Source of the DNA: Mycoplasmataceae bacterium
GTDB lineage: Bacteria; Bacillota_I; Bacilli_A; Mycoplasmatales; Mycoplasmoidaceae
DNA length: 43,384 nt
Direction of reading: 5' to 3'
NCBI GenBank assembly: GCA_031282725.1
Contig: JAITDD010000022.1
Location: forward strand, 1 to 43,384
Below are positions 1-9,931 of this stretch, one piece after another. The position numbers were made by a program, and so were the translations under genes. Position 1 is the first letter of the stretch. Each line of letters opens with the position of its first letter. Below the pieces are notes generated by a model that was not told the DNA's origin, did no database searches, and was given only the letters and a program-made list of their open reading frames with translations.

Positions 1-186
1 TCTTCTGATAAGATTAATATTAAACTTGTGAATAAATTACTAGATGAATACTATGAATGATTTAATAATGTTAGAATCCAAAAAAATAAGCACGAAAATC
101 AATATTTTATTCCTAACAAAAAACTACAAGATTACATAAAAATTTACTCCGAATATAATAAAAACACCGAATCTGTGCAAAAATAA
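1..186 (+). CDS. 3' end of an unidentified protein
   Basis: An open frame enters from the left edge and stops at TAA 184-186, with one TGA read as Trp at 58-60. The 61 visible residues are charged and aromatic-rich and match no family I recognise. In the same frame the triplets after the TAA (187-266) still read like protein, so the gene may once have been longer and been cut by a nonsense change. Only the C-terminal part is visible. Confidence 0.45.
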
Positions 187-240
187 TCAACAGGTTTAGA
201 AGTTTTCGAAGAAAGTGGATTGAGAATTGAAAAAGATAAA

Positions 241-306
241 TTACATTTTTGTCATATTTTCTTAACACTTTTGTATATTTTTACATTTTTGTCATATAAT
301 TATAAT
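241..306 (+). promoter_or_regulatory. Promoter region with a 17-bp direct repeat
   Basis: The 17-mer TTACATTTTTGTCATAT occurs at 241-257 and again at 281-297, exactly 40 bp apart. The second copy supplies a -35-like TTTACA and runs into two TATAAT boxes (295-300, 301-306). The ATG of the ATPase gene is at 311. Two identical copies spaced about four helical turns apart look like paired sites for a regulator, but they could also be a duplicated promoter. Confidence 0.5.
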
Positions 307-310
307 AGTT

Positions 311-1537
311 ATGTCAAAACTAATCAAACGTCCAATCTATATCGATAAAATTAAAAAATTCATTAATGATGACGTAGTTAAAATTCTAATCGGCATTAGA
401 AGAAGCGGAAAATCTGAATTGCTGAAATTAATAATGAATGAAATTTTAAAACTCGCAGATAAACAACATCTAATTTATATTAATTTTGAATCAGCGGATT
501 TTTTTGATATAGATAATTATCAAAAACTATCAAAATGTATCAGTAAATTAATGATTGATGAAAAAAAATATTATATTCTTTTAGATGAAATACAACATGT
601 TGAACATTGAGAAAAAACAATTAATTCGCTAAGATTGAAAAATACCGATATTTATATCACTGGTTCTAATTCAAAGTTATTGTATGGAGAATATGCGGCA
701 TTGCTTTCAGGGAGATATATTTCTTTTGAAATTTCAACTTTGTCATTTAAAGAATTTATAGACTTTAGAAAAGAAAATAATTTCACTACTAAAGATTTTT
801 TAAATGAGTATATCAAAACAGGAGGGTTTCCGTTATTTTCCACAATAGAATATGACGACGAACAAATTGAGATATTACTGAATGATTTACATCGTTCAAT
901 TGTTATTACCGATGTTACTACACAATACAAAATTACGAACACCTCCTTATTAGAACGAATAATATTATTTATCTATAACAACATCGGAAACGTTTTTTCA
1001 GCCAGAAAAATAGCTGATTTTCTATTGAGTAATAATAAAGAAAAAACTAATGTTTCTAAAATTATTGAATATCTAACTTATCTTGAAAACGTGTTTGTTA
1101 TTAAAAAAGTTAAAAGGTACAATATTAATGGGAAAAAAATATTAGAAACTAATTGTAAGTATTATTTATCTGATCATAGTCTACAATATGCGGTTGGAAA
1201 ATTTCAAAAAACGAAACTTCCGGGAATTTTAGAGAATATAGTTTTTAACGAATTGATAAGGAGAGGATATAAAGTGTTTGTGGGAAAACTTAACGAAAGA
1301 GATGACAGGGAAATTGATTTTATTGCTGAGAAAATCGCTAATAATGAAAGAATATATATCCAGGTCTGCAAAGAATTCAATTCACGTGATACTATTAAAC
1401 GAGAATTTGGTGTACTTTCCGAAATAAAAGATAATTTTCCAAAGTACGTTGTTACTACTGATGAATTTTGACAAGAATCAATAGAAGGAGTTAAAAGTAT
1501 TCACTTACATGATTTTTTACTACTTGAAAAATTTTAA
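311..1537 (+). CDS. AAA ATPase of the DUF4143 family
   Basis: A 408-residue protein with TGA as Trp at residues 100 and 387. Walker A GIRRSGKS is at residues 28-35 and Walker B ILLDE at about 89-93, followed by YITGSNSKLL (sensor region). The C-terminal half is the DUF4143 domain, with a PD-(D/E)XK-like pattern (REIDF at about 333-337, then IYIQV). Length and domain order match the family. These ATPases are common accessory genes of unknown cellular role, often near mobile DNA. The gene is intact, unlike the two relics of the family at 7777-8058 and 25163-25619. It starts just after a TATAAT box, with no ribosome binding site. Confidence 0.9.
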
Positions 1538-1575
1538 GCAATATCAATGTATTTTTTAAATATATCCACAAAAAT

Positions 1576-1735
1576 CTAAGCAATTTTATTCATAAATTTA
1601 TTACTTAACGACAATGGTTTCTTTTTTTCTTTATCAATTTTTTGTTCAATATTTTTTTAGATTCATCAAGAATTTGTTTTTCACTTTCGTATTCTTGTTC
1701 AATATCAAAACATTCATTTTCTTTAAAATTACACT
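1576..1735 (-). pseudogene. Short decayed coding remnant
   Basis: Read on the minus strand, this stretch gives a glutamate- and lysine-rich sequence (ENECFDIEQEYESEKQ, then ILDESKK). One frame later it continues as IEQKIDKEKKKPLSL and ends at a stop at 1576-1578. The join falls in a run of A and T, which suggests a frameshift. Composition is protein-like but no family is recognised and no start is visible. It may equally be chance coding potential in A-rich DNA. Confidence 0.3.
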
Positions 1736-1777
1736 AGGCCATCAAAATCGGAACACACCTTTTTTATATATAATAGG

Positions 1778-2506
1778 TTGAATAATTATTTAAATCCAAA
1801 AAATGATAAATTTGTAACTACCGCAATGTTAAATAAAGAAATATTGCCAGAGGAAAAAAATAAAGTAAATTGTTTTAATTGTTTTATGATTGTTTTTAAT
1901 TATGATGAAAAAGCACAAAACCAAAAATGTTTTAGTTTTTCAAGCCCCAAACCAGATGATAATGGAAACGATTTACGGTATTTCAGATTACCAAATCGAC
2001 AAAAAATAATGTTAAATTCCGTAGTTAATATTTCAACCACTTATCTTTGTGTTGTTGATTTTCCTAAAATGATAGAAAATGAAAAAAATCCCAATGTTAA
2101 GAAAAATTTAGAATTCACTCGTATAAGTTTTAACTTTGCAAATCGGTTTAAAAATGAAATCTTAGAACTATATGGAATTATTAAAAATAATCTTCCGACC
2201 ATAAAGTTTAATAAAAATAATGTTCAATGAGCCCACAAAACAATGATTGACGATAACAAACAAAAAGAATTTTGTAACCGCGAAGTGAAATTAATTAATG
2301 ATTTTCAAAATAAACCTGTATATGATAAAAAACTAAGTCAAAAAGATAATTTAAAAAATGAACTTGAATGAACAAAAATGATAGAAAAACAAAAGAAAGA
2401 ACAATTACTAGCTATTGATTCTCGTATCTTTCATTTGCAACAAACTGCAAAACAATTGGAAGAAAAGATTAAAGGATTAGCGAACTATAGCCAATTAACA
2501 CTGTAG
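1778..2506 (+). CDS. Hypothetical protein upstream of the recombinase
   Basis: An open frame of 242 codons with TGA-encoded Trp at 2228 and 2369. It starts at TTG 1778, right after TATATAATAGG; no ATG is available near the start. The C-terminal 70 residues form a Lys/Glu/Gln-rich coiled coil. The N-terminal part has a partial second copy at 3648-3794. Only about 5 nt separate its TAG stop from the open frame of the tyrosine recombinase, in another phase. The two may have been one fused gene or a translationally coupled pair. No family is recognised. It probably belongs to the same accessory element as the recombinase. Confidence 0.5.
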
Positions 2507-2511
2507 TTTAA

Positions 2512-3414
2512 AATCCTAACGTTAATAAAAAATACACTTATTATTACTATTTATTCAAGAAAAATAAAGATACTTGTTTTACAAGAAAATACAAAAACAA
2601 CATTGAAAATGTGAATAAATTAATTAAAGGTGCTAAATGTAATAACACAGGAACGAAAATTGTATGTGGTTTTAATTGAGCATTTGATTTATTTAATGGG
2701 AAAAAACATAATCATAAACTTATTATTACCCGTCCTAAAGAAATTTCTAAATTCACAACAAGATTAGATTTATCACAAATTCAACAGATTGAAACTAATT
2801 TCCAAAATTGAATAAAAGATGTGAAAAGAATTTTGCTTTGTAAACAAGAAAATACTAAAATAGCACGAGAAAAAATATATCATTGTTTTAAATCATTAAT
2901 AAACTCTGGGATGAGGGTTGGAGAATTGAGTTCGATCGATTTTACATATGAATGTAGTAACAGGATTATTGAGAATCAATTTACTGAAAAAAAAGTGGTA
3001 GAGATTATTATCAACACAGAAAAAACCAAAAAGAAAAGAGAAATTTATATTCCTTATGAAAGCTACGAATTTTTCATTAAACACAAATTGAAACTTAATC
3101 GAGTTATGATTCAATGTGGATTTGATGTATTCAAAAAATGAGCTAAATTTAGTTTTAAATTTACTTCGCATAGTTTAAGAAGAACATTTGCAACAAGTGC
3201 TTATGGATTAGGGATTGAGATTGATTCAATATGTATGAGTTTAGGAAACAGTCATAAAGTTTGCTGTGAACATTACATTTTATCCTCTATGCGAAATTTT
3301 GACACTTTTGAAATTGTTAATGGTTACCACGATGGGAGAATCATTAAAACTGGAAATTTGCATTTGAATAAAAATTATTTAAAGGTTAAAGATAAAACAG
3401 ATAATCTCGGCTAA
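2512..3414 (+). CDS. Tyrosine recombinase, start not evident
   Basis: The frame is open from 2512 to TAA 3412-3414, with three TGA-Trp codons. All catalytic positions of tyrosine recombinases can be seen: Arg in GMRVGEL, a Lys in the beta-hairpin region TEKTKKKREIYI, HSLRR (His and second Arg), GNSHK in the LGHSS-like box, and the nucleophile Tyr in CCEHYI. No ATG precedes the catalytic domain. The first candidate starts are GTG at 2611 or a frameshifted fusion to the ORF ending at 2506, so the N-terminal arm-binding part may be damaged. Mollicute enzymes of this family resolve chromosomes (Xer) or invert surface-gene promoters; which applies here is unknown. Confidence 0.75.
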
Positions 3415-3426
3415 TGCAGATTAAGT

Positions 3427-3460
3427 TTTACAAGACAGTAAAATGATTTTTATATATAAC
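3427..3460 (+). promoter_or_regulatory. Putative promoter of the structured RNA
   Basis: TTTACA at 3427-3432 is a -35-like hexamer, followed after 18-20 nt by TATATATAAC (3451-3460). This would start transcription at about 3464, which is exactly the first paired base of the RNA fold. A similar TTTTTATATATAATAGG occurs before the ORF at 1778. Confidence 0.45.
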
Positions 3461-3463
3461 ATA

Positions 3464-3559
3464 GGTGTACAGTTATTGTATGAGGCGTTAGTAACTTGCC
3501 ATGCTAACTAGTGACACCAGGATGTCCGAGTTACGGTGCTATCTCGCTGATTGCACACC
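3464..3559 (+). ncRNA. Putative structured RNA with a four-way junction
   Basis: The stretch 3481-3540 is 50% G+C (30 of 60 bases by count), about twice its surroundings, and has no sensible reading frame. By hand it folds into one closing stem and three hairpins. P1 pairs 3464-3475 with 3548-3559 (11 pairs, one mismatch). P2 pairs 3487-3493 with 3502-3508. P3 pairs 3513-3516 with 3523-3526. P4 pairs 3527-3530 with 3543-3546. It is not tRNA, tmRNA, RNase P, SRP RNA or any riboswitch I can recognise. It lies 50 bp after the recombinase stop. Function is unknown; it could be a small RNA or a recombination-related DNA structure. Confidence 0.55.
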
Positions 3560-3576
3560 ATCAATGAGTAGTAAAA

Positions 3577-3606
3577 ACGAAATTTTGTAATCGTTCGTAT
3601 ATTTTG
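3577..3606 (+). terminator. Weak terminator-like hairpin after the RNA
   Basis: ACGAA (3577-3581) can pair with TTCGT (3594-3598), and ATATTTTGG follows. The stem is only 5 bp with a 12-nt loop, so this is a poor terminator and only suggests where the RNA could end. Confidence 0.2.
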
Positions 3607-3647
3607 GTTAGATGAAAATAATTCAGAACATTACATAAATAGGCTGA

Positions 3648-3794
3648 AACCCAAAAAATGATAAATTTGTGACTACTGCAATGTGAAATAAAGAAATATT
3701 ACCAGAAGAAAAAAATAAAGTAAATAGTTTTAATCGTTTTATGATTGTTTTTAATTATGACGAAACTAAAACACATCAAAAATGTTTAGCCTAA
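3648..3794 (+). pseudogene. Truncated duplicate of the 1778 ORF
   Basis: These 49 codons repeat the N-terminal part of the ORF at 1778 (its copy is 1793-1939). By manual alignment there are about 17 differences in 140 nt. The frame begins NPKNDKFVTTAM and runs to FMIVFNYDE in both copies. It then diverges and hits TAA at 3792-3794. There is no start codon. The structured RNA lies between the intact element and this fragment, so the layout is partial copy, RNA, recombinase, full copy when read right to left. Confidence 0.75.
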
Positions 3795-3848
3795 TTTACA
3801 ATCATTCTTTTTTGATAATGATAAGTGATTAAAAACTTTAAACTTCTA

Positions 3849-5219
3849 TTAATTTGTTAGAGCAACAGATGCCGTCAATGAAACATCAGAATTTGCAACA
3901 ACAGGAGCAGGAATAACTGGCACTTGAACTCTTACTGCTTGTTGTGCTGCTAAACGAGCCTGATTTTGAGCACTTATTTCGGCATAATAAAGATCACTAT
4001 ATGATTCTCTTGTTTTTTGTTGTTTAAGTAATTCGGTTTGATATATTTTTTTGATTTCTCTTTTAATTCGTCATTCTTTTAAAAATCAATCGTTTTTATG
4101 TTTTTTTGCAATATTATCAGCTTGGGTTAAAACTTTAAAAGAAGCTTCTTTCATATTCTTCATAGTTTGGTCGACATATTTTTTAGCAGCTTTTTTTTCA
4201 GCGGAGTCCGCACTAACTCGATCGCTTGATAATATGCATTTGCAAAACTTATATTGAAGAGTGCCAGTACCACTTGTTCCTGTCGCTAAAATTTCTGTTT
4301 CAACTTCTTTTTTAGCTTTAATTATTGTATTTAAAACGATATTTCTAGAAGTGTTTAAAGAACATCCATCTTCGGTTTGCAAATTTGGTCTACCAAACAA
4401 AATTCTATAAGATTTATCTAAACTTCGATTTTGATTTAAACTTCGCATAATTTTGTCAGAAAAATCATACAAACTTTTTAATAAAATATTTGAAGTGCCA
4501 TTAGCGGTAGCATTTTCGTATAAAGAAGACAAAATATTTATAGAACTAATCGTTTGGGATTGAGATTGCACAGGTTTGGTAACCCCAGTTAATAATTTAG
4601 TAGCTAAGCTAAAAGTGAATTGTTCATCTGTTTGTTCATTTCCAGAAATTAAACGTGTTGAAATAACATTGCAATAAAAATTATCAAATATCGTAACTAA
4701 TAAATTTGAATTTTGCAAAGAATCAAGCAATTGCGAAAAAAAATTGTTCTTTTTAGCAACGGCTTCACTAAATGTTGGATGGGCAAGGATATCGGGATTA
4801 TCACGGTGATGGTTTTGATAATCGGTAAAAATTGTTGTCTCTAATTCATTGAGTGGTATATTTTGAGCTTGTTTTTGAAATATGGTCATTAATGTTTCTG
4901 TATGAGAAAAAATAGGTATCATTACTTGCATGTTTCTCGGACTAGGCGATTTAAGAATAAAAAGAACGAATTTGTTATATATTAGATTTAAATCAGCTAT
5001 TTCGTTAGGAGACAACGAATAAAGAATATCCTTCGTTTCGTCAGTACTTACATGCGAATATGGTAAACAGTTTGTGGTAATGAGTTCTTCGTTAAGAGAA
5101 TGTAGCATTTGACTCATGTAATCAGAATTTACTTCAATAGGTAGATTATCATTAGAAACAGAACTATTTGCTAATAACAAATCAACTTGTTCTTTATAAG
5201 TGTCAATAACTTGAGACAT
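3849..5219 (-). CDS. Hypothetical protein, 456 residues
   Basis: A continuous frame with TGA-Trp codons near the C terminus. It starts at ATG 5219, nine nt after a TATAAT box (TTG at 5240 is a weaker alternative). There is no signal peptide or membrane segment. It is rich in Ser, Thr, Asn and Leu, with an Ala/Lys-rich helical stretch followed by a Gln/Ala-rich tail (QNQARLAAQQAVRV) ending in a Pro/Val-rich segment. No domain is recognised. It is the last gene of a minus-strand series of unknown proteins (3849-8765). Protein-like composition over the full length makes it a real gene; its role cannot be inferred. Confidence 0.75.
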
Positions 5220-5354
5220 ATATAAAAAATTATATATCAATTAATTTGACTATTTAGAATAGATCTTTATGGAGTTTTAACACAATTTTTTAGTCATTTT
5301 ACTAAGATGAAGAAGCATCGATAATTGCGGTTTAATTTAACAGATTGATAGAAA

Positions 5355-5495
5355 TTACACAATCATTAATAATTCAAGCTTATTCGGTAGATATATTTTT
5401 TTACAGAAACCTTCGATTTCGCAGTCAAGTAAAAATATATTGATAGTATGATTTTTACCAGAATCTAACAAAGAAATGATAGAAAACAAAGTCAT
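5355..5495 (-). CDS. Possible 46-residue protein
   Basis: The ATG at 5495 overlaps the TAA stop of the upstream gene as TAATG, the same coupling seen at 21229, 23537 and 31385. The product begins MTLFSIISLLDSGKNH and contains two Cys and a basic C-terminal half. No family is recognised. The coupling and unbroken frame support it, while its size and lack of homology argue caution. Apart from it, the 5220-5494 interval holds only the promoter of the next gene. Confidence 0.35.
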   Translation of the reverse strand: MTLFSIISLLDSGKNHTINIFLLDCEIEGFCKKIYLPNKLELLMIV

Positions 5496-6187
5496 TAACT
5501 TTCTTCTTTTTTAACAAGCTTTTTATCGGGTTTGGATGAGTTTTCTAGTTTAAGTCGTTCAAACTCAAGATGTTGGATTTTCTTTTCATATTCATCAATA
5601 ATTTTCATATTTTCAGAATTCTTTTTTACAAGAGATTGGTTGAATTTGATTAACTCTTCGTTTTCGATAATCAATTGGTGGTTTTGTTTTTTATATTTTT
5701 TTAAAGTTTTTGAAAGTTCTTTTGCTTGTTTTTTACTTTTCTCCAACTTTATTTTTTTAATCTTTTCAACAATGACATTCGGTTTTTTGATAATAATCGG
5801 AGCTTTTGGTTTTGGCGGAGGAACAAATAAGACTTCACGGATATTGTTAAGATTATTGACGATAAGTTCGTAAGCTTGCATTGGGCAAATAGGTTTCACT
5901 TTTAATATTTTAACACAATAGGATCAAGCTAAAATTTCTTGGTTCGTCGGGTTTGGCGAAAATTTTATAGGCATTGTGAAATTGTAGAAAGGAATTTCGC
6001 CATAGAATTTGTGTTTAACAGTTTTAGTGATTTTAAAAATAAGCTTTTTCCCATTAACAGTCATAATTTCTCCTTCATTTTTTAAACTATCTTCAAAATC
6101 ATGATAATCAAAAAAATCGATTCTGGATGCTACTTTATTTAATATCTCAGGAGTAAGGTATAATGAACGTTTTTCTTCAAGATTCAT
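5495..6187 (-). CDS. Hypothetical coiled-coil protein, 230 residues
   Basis: A single frame joined by a TGA-Trp codon at 5924-5926. I chose ATG 6187 because it follows the upstream stop (6198) and a TATAAT box (6197-6202) by nine nt; an earlier ATG at 6229 would overlap the upstream gene. The N-terminal half is a mixed globular region. The middle has a proline-rich hinge (VPPPKPKAP) and the C-terminal 90 residues are a Lys/Glu-rich coiled coil. No membrane segment. The hinge plus coil suggests a structural or scaffold protein, perhaps acting with the membrane protein encoded just upstream; this is inference. Confidence 0.65.
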
Positions 6188-6197
6188 AATGGTTAAA

Positions 6198-7682
6198 TTA
6201 TAGTTTCTTTCGCAAATTAATTTTAGCATTTAGACTTTCAATGTTCAATTTCATATTAGAAACACTTTCGATAGTATCACATTTAACATAAAGAATGTAC
6301 AGTAAATAATTTCGGTCATTAATTCTTTTTGCAAATGATTTTTCAATAAGATCTGCAGTTTGGTCTACTATTTGTAAGGACTGGTATAGGTTGGTAGTGT
6401 CTTCCTTTTCTTGTTCAATCGCTTGATCTAAAACTCCTTTGCTGCTCAATGTTTTTTTAATACATCAAGGCAATTGTTCAATGAAAGCAAAATCATTGAA
6501 TACTTCTTTTCCTTTTACATGAACCATAAATCGGACATTCTCAACTTGGGAGTGCATTTGCTTGATTTTTTTAACAACTCCAGTAACTTTAGAAGATAAT
6601 AGGTTCTTTATAAACAATCCGACAATAACAGTTACAGTACCGATAGGAAGAATGATAGACATAATTAAATCAAGGTTTACACCGTTATAGTTTAAGAAAA
6701 ATCCTTTAAATCATGTGTATGTATTTTGGAATATCATCACAAAGATTAAATAGTATAAATCACTTCTGTTAACCTCAAAGTCGTCTAAATCGATATTAAA
6801 GTTTTTCACTTTTTTGGCAATATTTTTGAAAACTAGGGTATGCATTACTCACATAAATAATCAATAAATAACCGCAAGCATCGTTGTGATGAAATTGAAG
6901 AATGCAAAAACTAGCGCTAGATTAGTAACAAAGGCTGTAATAGTGTTGAAATAGAACATTGAAAATTTGTAAGTTTTAGCAGGATAAGGATTGATACCAT
7001 ACTTTTTATTCTTATTTTTCATTAAATAAACATTGATTCCATTAATAACAAGCATAATTAAAGCAACAAAGGAAATTAATGTGGTTATAGCGGAGTAAGA
7101 GAAAGTGAGAGAAATGTTGTTTCAATATCCATTTCATCCATCAATAGGCAATGTGGTACTTGGGATCGTTCTACTTCCAGGTAAGAATCAAAGAAGAGAC
7201 ATTCCGATTCATAAAGAGTTTTTTGTTCAACTTCAATCTCCTTCTCCTCCTCCTACTAATCATGAAGTCATTTGGTTGTAGGATAAACTAAGATTAGCGG
7301 CTCCGGTTATACAACCATCACCAATAGCTTTTCTGATTTGGTCAATGTTGGCAAATTTAATATAGCGATAGGGAATAGAAGGATCAATAAACAAACCGTT
7401 AGTGTCTATTAAAGTACTAATAGGAGTGAAATTTATACCATTCTCTGATATTTCAAGGTTCTTATAAGGTATTGTGAAAGCAGATGTTGGATTTGCATCA
7501 ATTCCTATAATTCTATAATCGTGAGTAAGGTTAGTAATGTAAGATTTGTCATGAAGAATAAGAATAAAACAAACAAAAGAACCAAAAAAGAAGATAAATC
7601 AAAGAACAGCTTTAATAATACTCATTGGGTCGATAATGATGAAATTATTAAGAATTATTTTTTTGCTATTTTTTTGACTCAT
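6198..7682 (-). CDS. Multi-pass membrane protein, 494 residues
   Basis: One continuous frame once about ten TGA codons are read as Trp; with the standard code it shatters into four pieces. Starts at ATG 7682, 11 nt after TATAAT. An N-terminal membrane segment (about residues 17-35) is followed by an extracytoplasmic-looking loop of some 150 residues with a Gly-rich stretch (WLVGGGEGDWSW), then four or more membrane segments. The C-terminal 130 residues are soluble and partly helical. No known family is recognised. The large outside loop suggests a surface or transport-related role, but nothing proves it. Confidence 0.75.
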
Positions 7683-7776
7683 TAACTATTTTTATTATAA
7701 AATAACACTAAATCAGAGAATCCACATTTTTGATTAGGTGCTGAAAACTGGAACTGTATATTTTAAATGAAAGGTT

Positions 7777-8058
7777 TTATTGCAACCAATTAATTGGAAA
7801 AACATACATATCTTTTTTAAATACAGAAAACTCTTTTGCGCACCAAATCAAAGTCATTGGACCTATTTTATTTTGTAAAGGTTTTAAAATTCCGATATTA
7901 GAGAAGTGTTTATCTTGAACTGTTGATATTTTTTTAATTTCAATAATGTCTTTTTAAATATTCTTTTTCGCAAAAAATATGTAAAATTGGGGAATTGGTT
8001 TTTTCGTCGTTTGAATTTTGAAGTTATTTGATTTTATTTTTTTAATAATTTTTCGATA
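7777..8058 (-). pseudogene. Relic of a DUF4143-type ATPase C terminus
   Basis: A minus-strand frame of 94 codons with an in-frame TAA at 7954-7956 and a terminal TAA at 7777-7779. After the internal stop it reads DIIEIKKISTVQDKHFS, then IGPMTLIW and YVFPINWL. This matches the end of DUF4143 proteins, where an (I)E(I/V)K nuclease-like strand is followed by a final 'iPl' strand. There is no start and no ATPase domain. It fills the 7683-8087 gap, where I see nothing else except the promoter of the 7682 gene. Confidence 0.5.
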
Positions 8059-8087
8059 GATTTAACACTAATGTGACAAATAAAATC

Positions 8088-8765
8088 TTAATCGTATTTT
8101 TCTTCCATTTCATCTCTTATTTGGTTAATGTATTCATTAGCTCTTTTATCGCAGATTCTTTTTAATTCTTCTTTTTCTTTCTTTTCAAAAATATCTCAAT
8201 TAAATTCTGAAATCCTTTTGCTGTTTCTTATGATGTCCAATATTATTTTTCGGCATTGAACATTGATATTTGTTAAAGAAACATTTTTGATTAAAGCAGG
8301 CATATGAAGATTTACTGAAGCTTTTAATATTTCGAACTTTAAAGCATACTCGGCCAGGATTTTAATTTCAGAAATAGAATAGTGTTTGTTGTTATAAGCA
8401 AATATCTTTTTTCTTAAAGGAATATAAATTTGGCAAACATCTTCATCAATCGTTGTAATAATGTAATCTGTGTAACAACGAATGAGGCATAAAATATCAT
8501 TAATCGTTTGTAAACTCTCATTAAATTCTTTTTGTGAAATAATAGTGTCACATCAAGTAAGAGAAAGCTTTTTATCATAGCATTCGTGGTGCACTTTTAA
8601 AAAACGAAGAAGAGTGGAAACTGAGCGAGTAAAGTTTTGAATTATCGAGACAACTCCATATGTTAAAAAACTAACTCCATCATTTTGCATCATGATTTTT
8701 CTAGCTTCATCTTTTATGTTTACATTGATTATTTTTTCTTGCAAAGTTTTTTGTTGTCTTCTCAT
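8088..8765 (-). CDS. Hypothetical protein, 225 residues
   Basis: A continuous frame with TGA-Trp codons at 8553-8555 and 8196-8198. Starts at ATG 8765, 13 nt after TATAAT. The protein is soluble, predicted mostly helical, with a charged start (MRRQQKTLQEK) and a highly charged Lys/Glu C terminus. It contains several Cys but no clear metal-binding cluster. It resembles no family I know. It is the first gene of the minus-strand group of unknowns and is divided from the next one by a decayed ATPase relic. Confidence 0.7.
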
Positions 8766-8806
8766 ATTTTACGATGGTATTATATGGCAAAAAAAGACGA
8801 AGAAAA

Positions 8807-9925
8807 TTATTTATTACAAAGAATCACTTTTTTAACAATTCCACCGCCCAAACAAATCCCATTTTGATATAAAACTGCAAACTGACCATTTGTTACAGAT
8901 AATGTTTTTTCATATTGAAGAATTATGTTATCTTTTTTAATCTCAAAAGTCCCTTTAATTAGTGTTTGACGATGACGGAAACGAATTAAAACTTCTTTTT
9001 CTTTTGGCGCCTCTTCATTAATTCAATTGAAGTCTTTAACAACACATTTTTCTGATGAAAGAAATTTTTCCTTTTCCTCTTCGCTTACAACATAAATAAT
9101 ATTTTTTTTCTTATCTTTTAAACAAACGTAATATTTTTGCAATAATCCTCCTAAATGTAATTGTTTATTTTGCCCGATAGTATAGTACATAATCCCAATA
9201 TGAGTTCCAACCTTTTTTTTCGTCACAATATCAATAACATCACCTTCCTTCGGTTTTATGTAGTTTTGTAAAAAGGAAGTAAATTTTCTTTCTCCTATAA
9301 AACAAATTCCTGTTGATTCGGTTTTATCATGGTTCGGAAGTCCTATTTGTGCTGCTATTTCTCTAACTTCTTTTTTTGTATATTTTTCAAGAGGGAAAAG
9401 ACACTTATCTAATTGTTGTTGATTTATTCAACAAAGGAAATATGTTTGGTCTTTTTCACTATCCTTCGCTAGAGTAAGATATTTTTTTTTATTAATAATT
9501 TTCGATCCTGCATAATGTCCCATTGCAATTAAGTCACAATTGAATTTTTCTTTTGCGTATTTTAAAAACGAACCGAACTTAATATATTTGTTACATAAAA
9601 CATCAGGATTGGGAGTTTCACCTTTCTTATATTCTTCTATAGTGTATTGAAAAACATTATCCCAATATTCTTTAATAAAATCAACTTTATAAACTTTGAA
9701 ATTTAATATTTTACTAACTTTTTCAACATCGGAAAAATCTTTGTAAACATTACATTGCTTATCTTCATTCTTTGTGTGTCCAAAAAAATCATTGTTTACG
9801 TAATTATCCCAATTTTGCATAAAAACTCCGATTACTTCATAACCTTGTTTTTGTAATAAATAAGCGCACACAGATGAGTCTACCCCCCCACTTATTCCAA
9901 GAACAACCCGCTTCTTTTTTAGCAT
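8807..9925 (-). CDS. mnmA: tRNA-specific 2-thiouridylase MnmA
   Basis: MnmA thiolates C2 of the wobble uridine (U34) in Lys, Glu and Gln tRNAs using ATP and a persulfide. The 372-residue length is typical. The PP-loop GISGGVDSS is at residues 10-18. The first catalytic Cys lies in NPDVLCNKYIKFG (about residue 111) and the second in STGICFIGE. The C terminus GICLGGGIV is also typical. TGA codons encode Trp. I prefer ATG 9925 over TTG 9931; it follows the shared -10 box by six nt. It is divergent from the amidohydrolase gene, with only 20 bp between the two start codons. Confidence 0.95.
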
Positions 9926-9931
9926 ATTCAA

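Noticed and set aside
241-297. CRISPR-like repeats
   Set aside because: Only two copies, no further spacing pattern, no cas genes in the window.
652-942. Minus-strand open frame inside the ATPase gene
   Set aside because: A shadow of a strongly supported gene on the other strand, with no promoter or family match. The same reasoning removes 2896-3171, 10248-10460, 12219-12542, 16771-16983, 31265-31495 and 36463-36813.
1538-1777. A terminator or origin in the A/T-rich gap
   Set aside because: No stable hairpin with a T run and no DnaA-box cluster could be seen; only a weak coding remnant.
3464-3559. The GC-rich segment as a tRNA, tmRNA, RNase P, SRP RNA or T-box
   Set aside because: None of their conserved cores (T-loop, GGA..CCA end, GAAAGTCC, GGTCCGGAAGG-type loop, T-box sequence) is present.
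5924-6229. Start of the coiled-coil protein at 6229
   Set aside because: It would overlap the upstream gene by 32 nt, while ATG 6187 sits nine nt after a TATAAT box.
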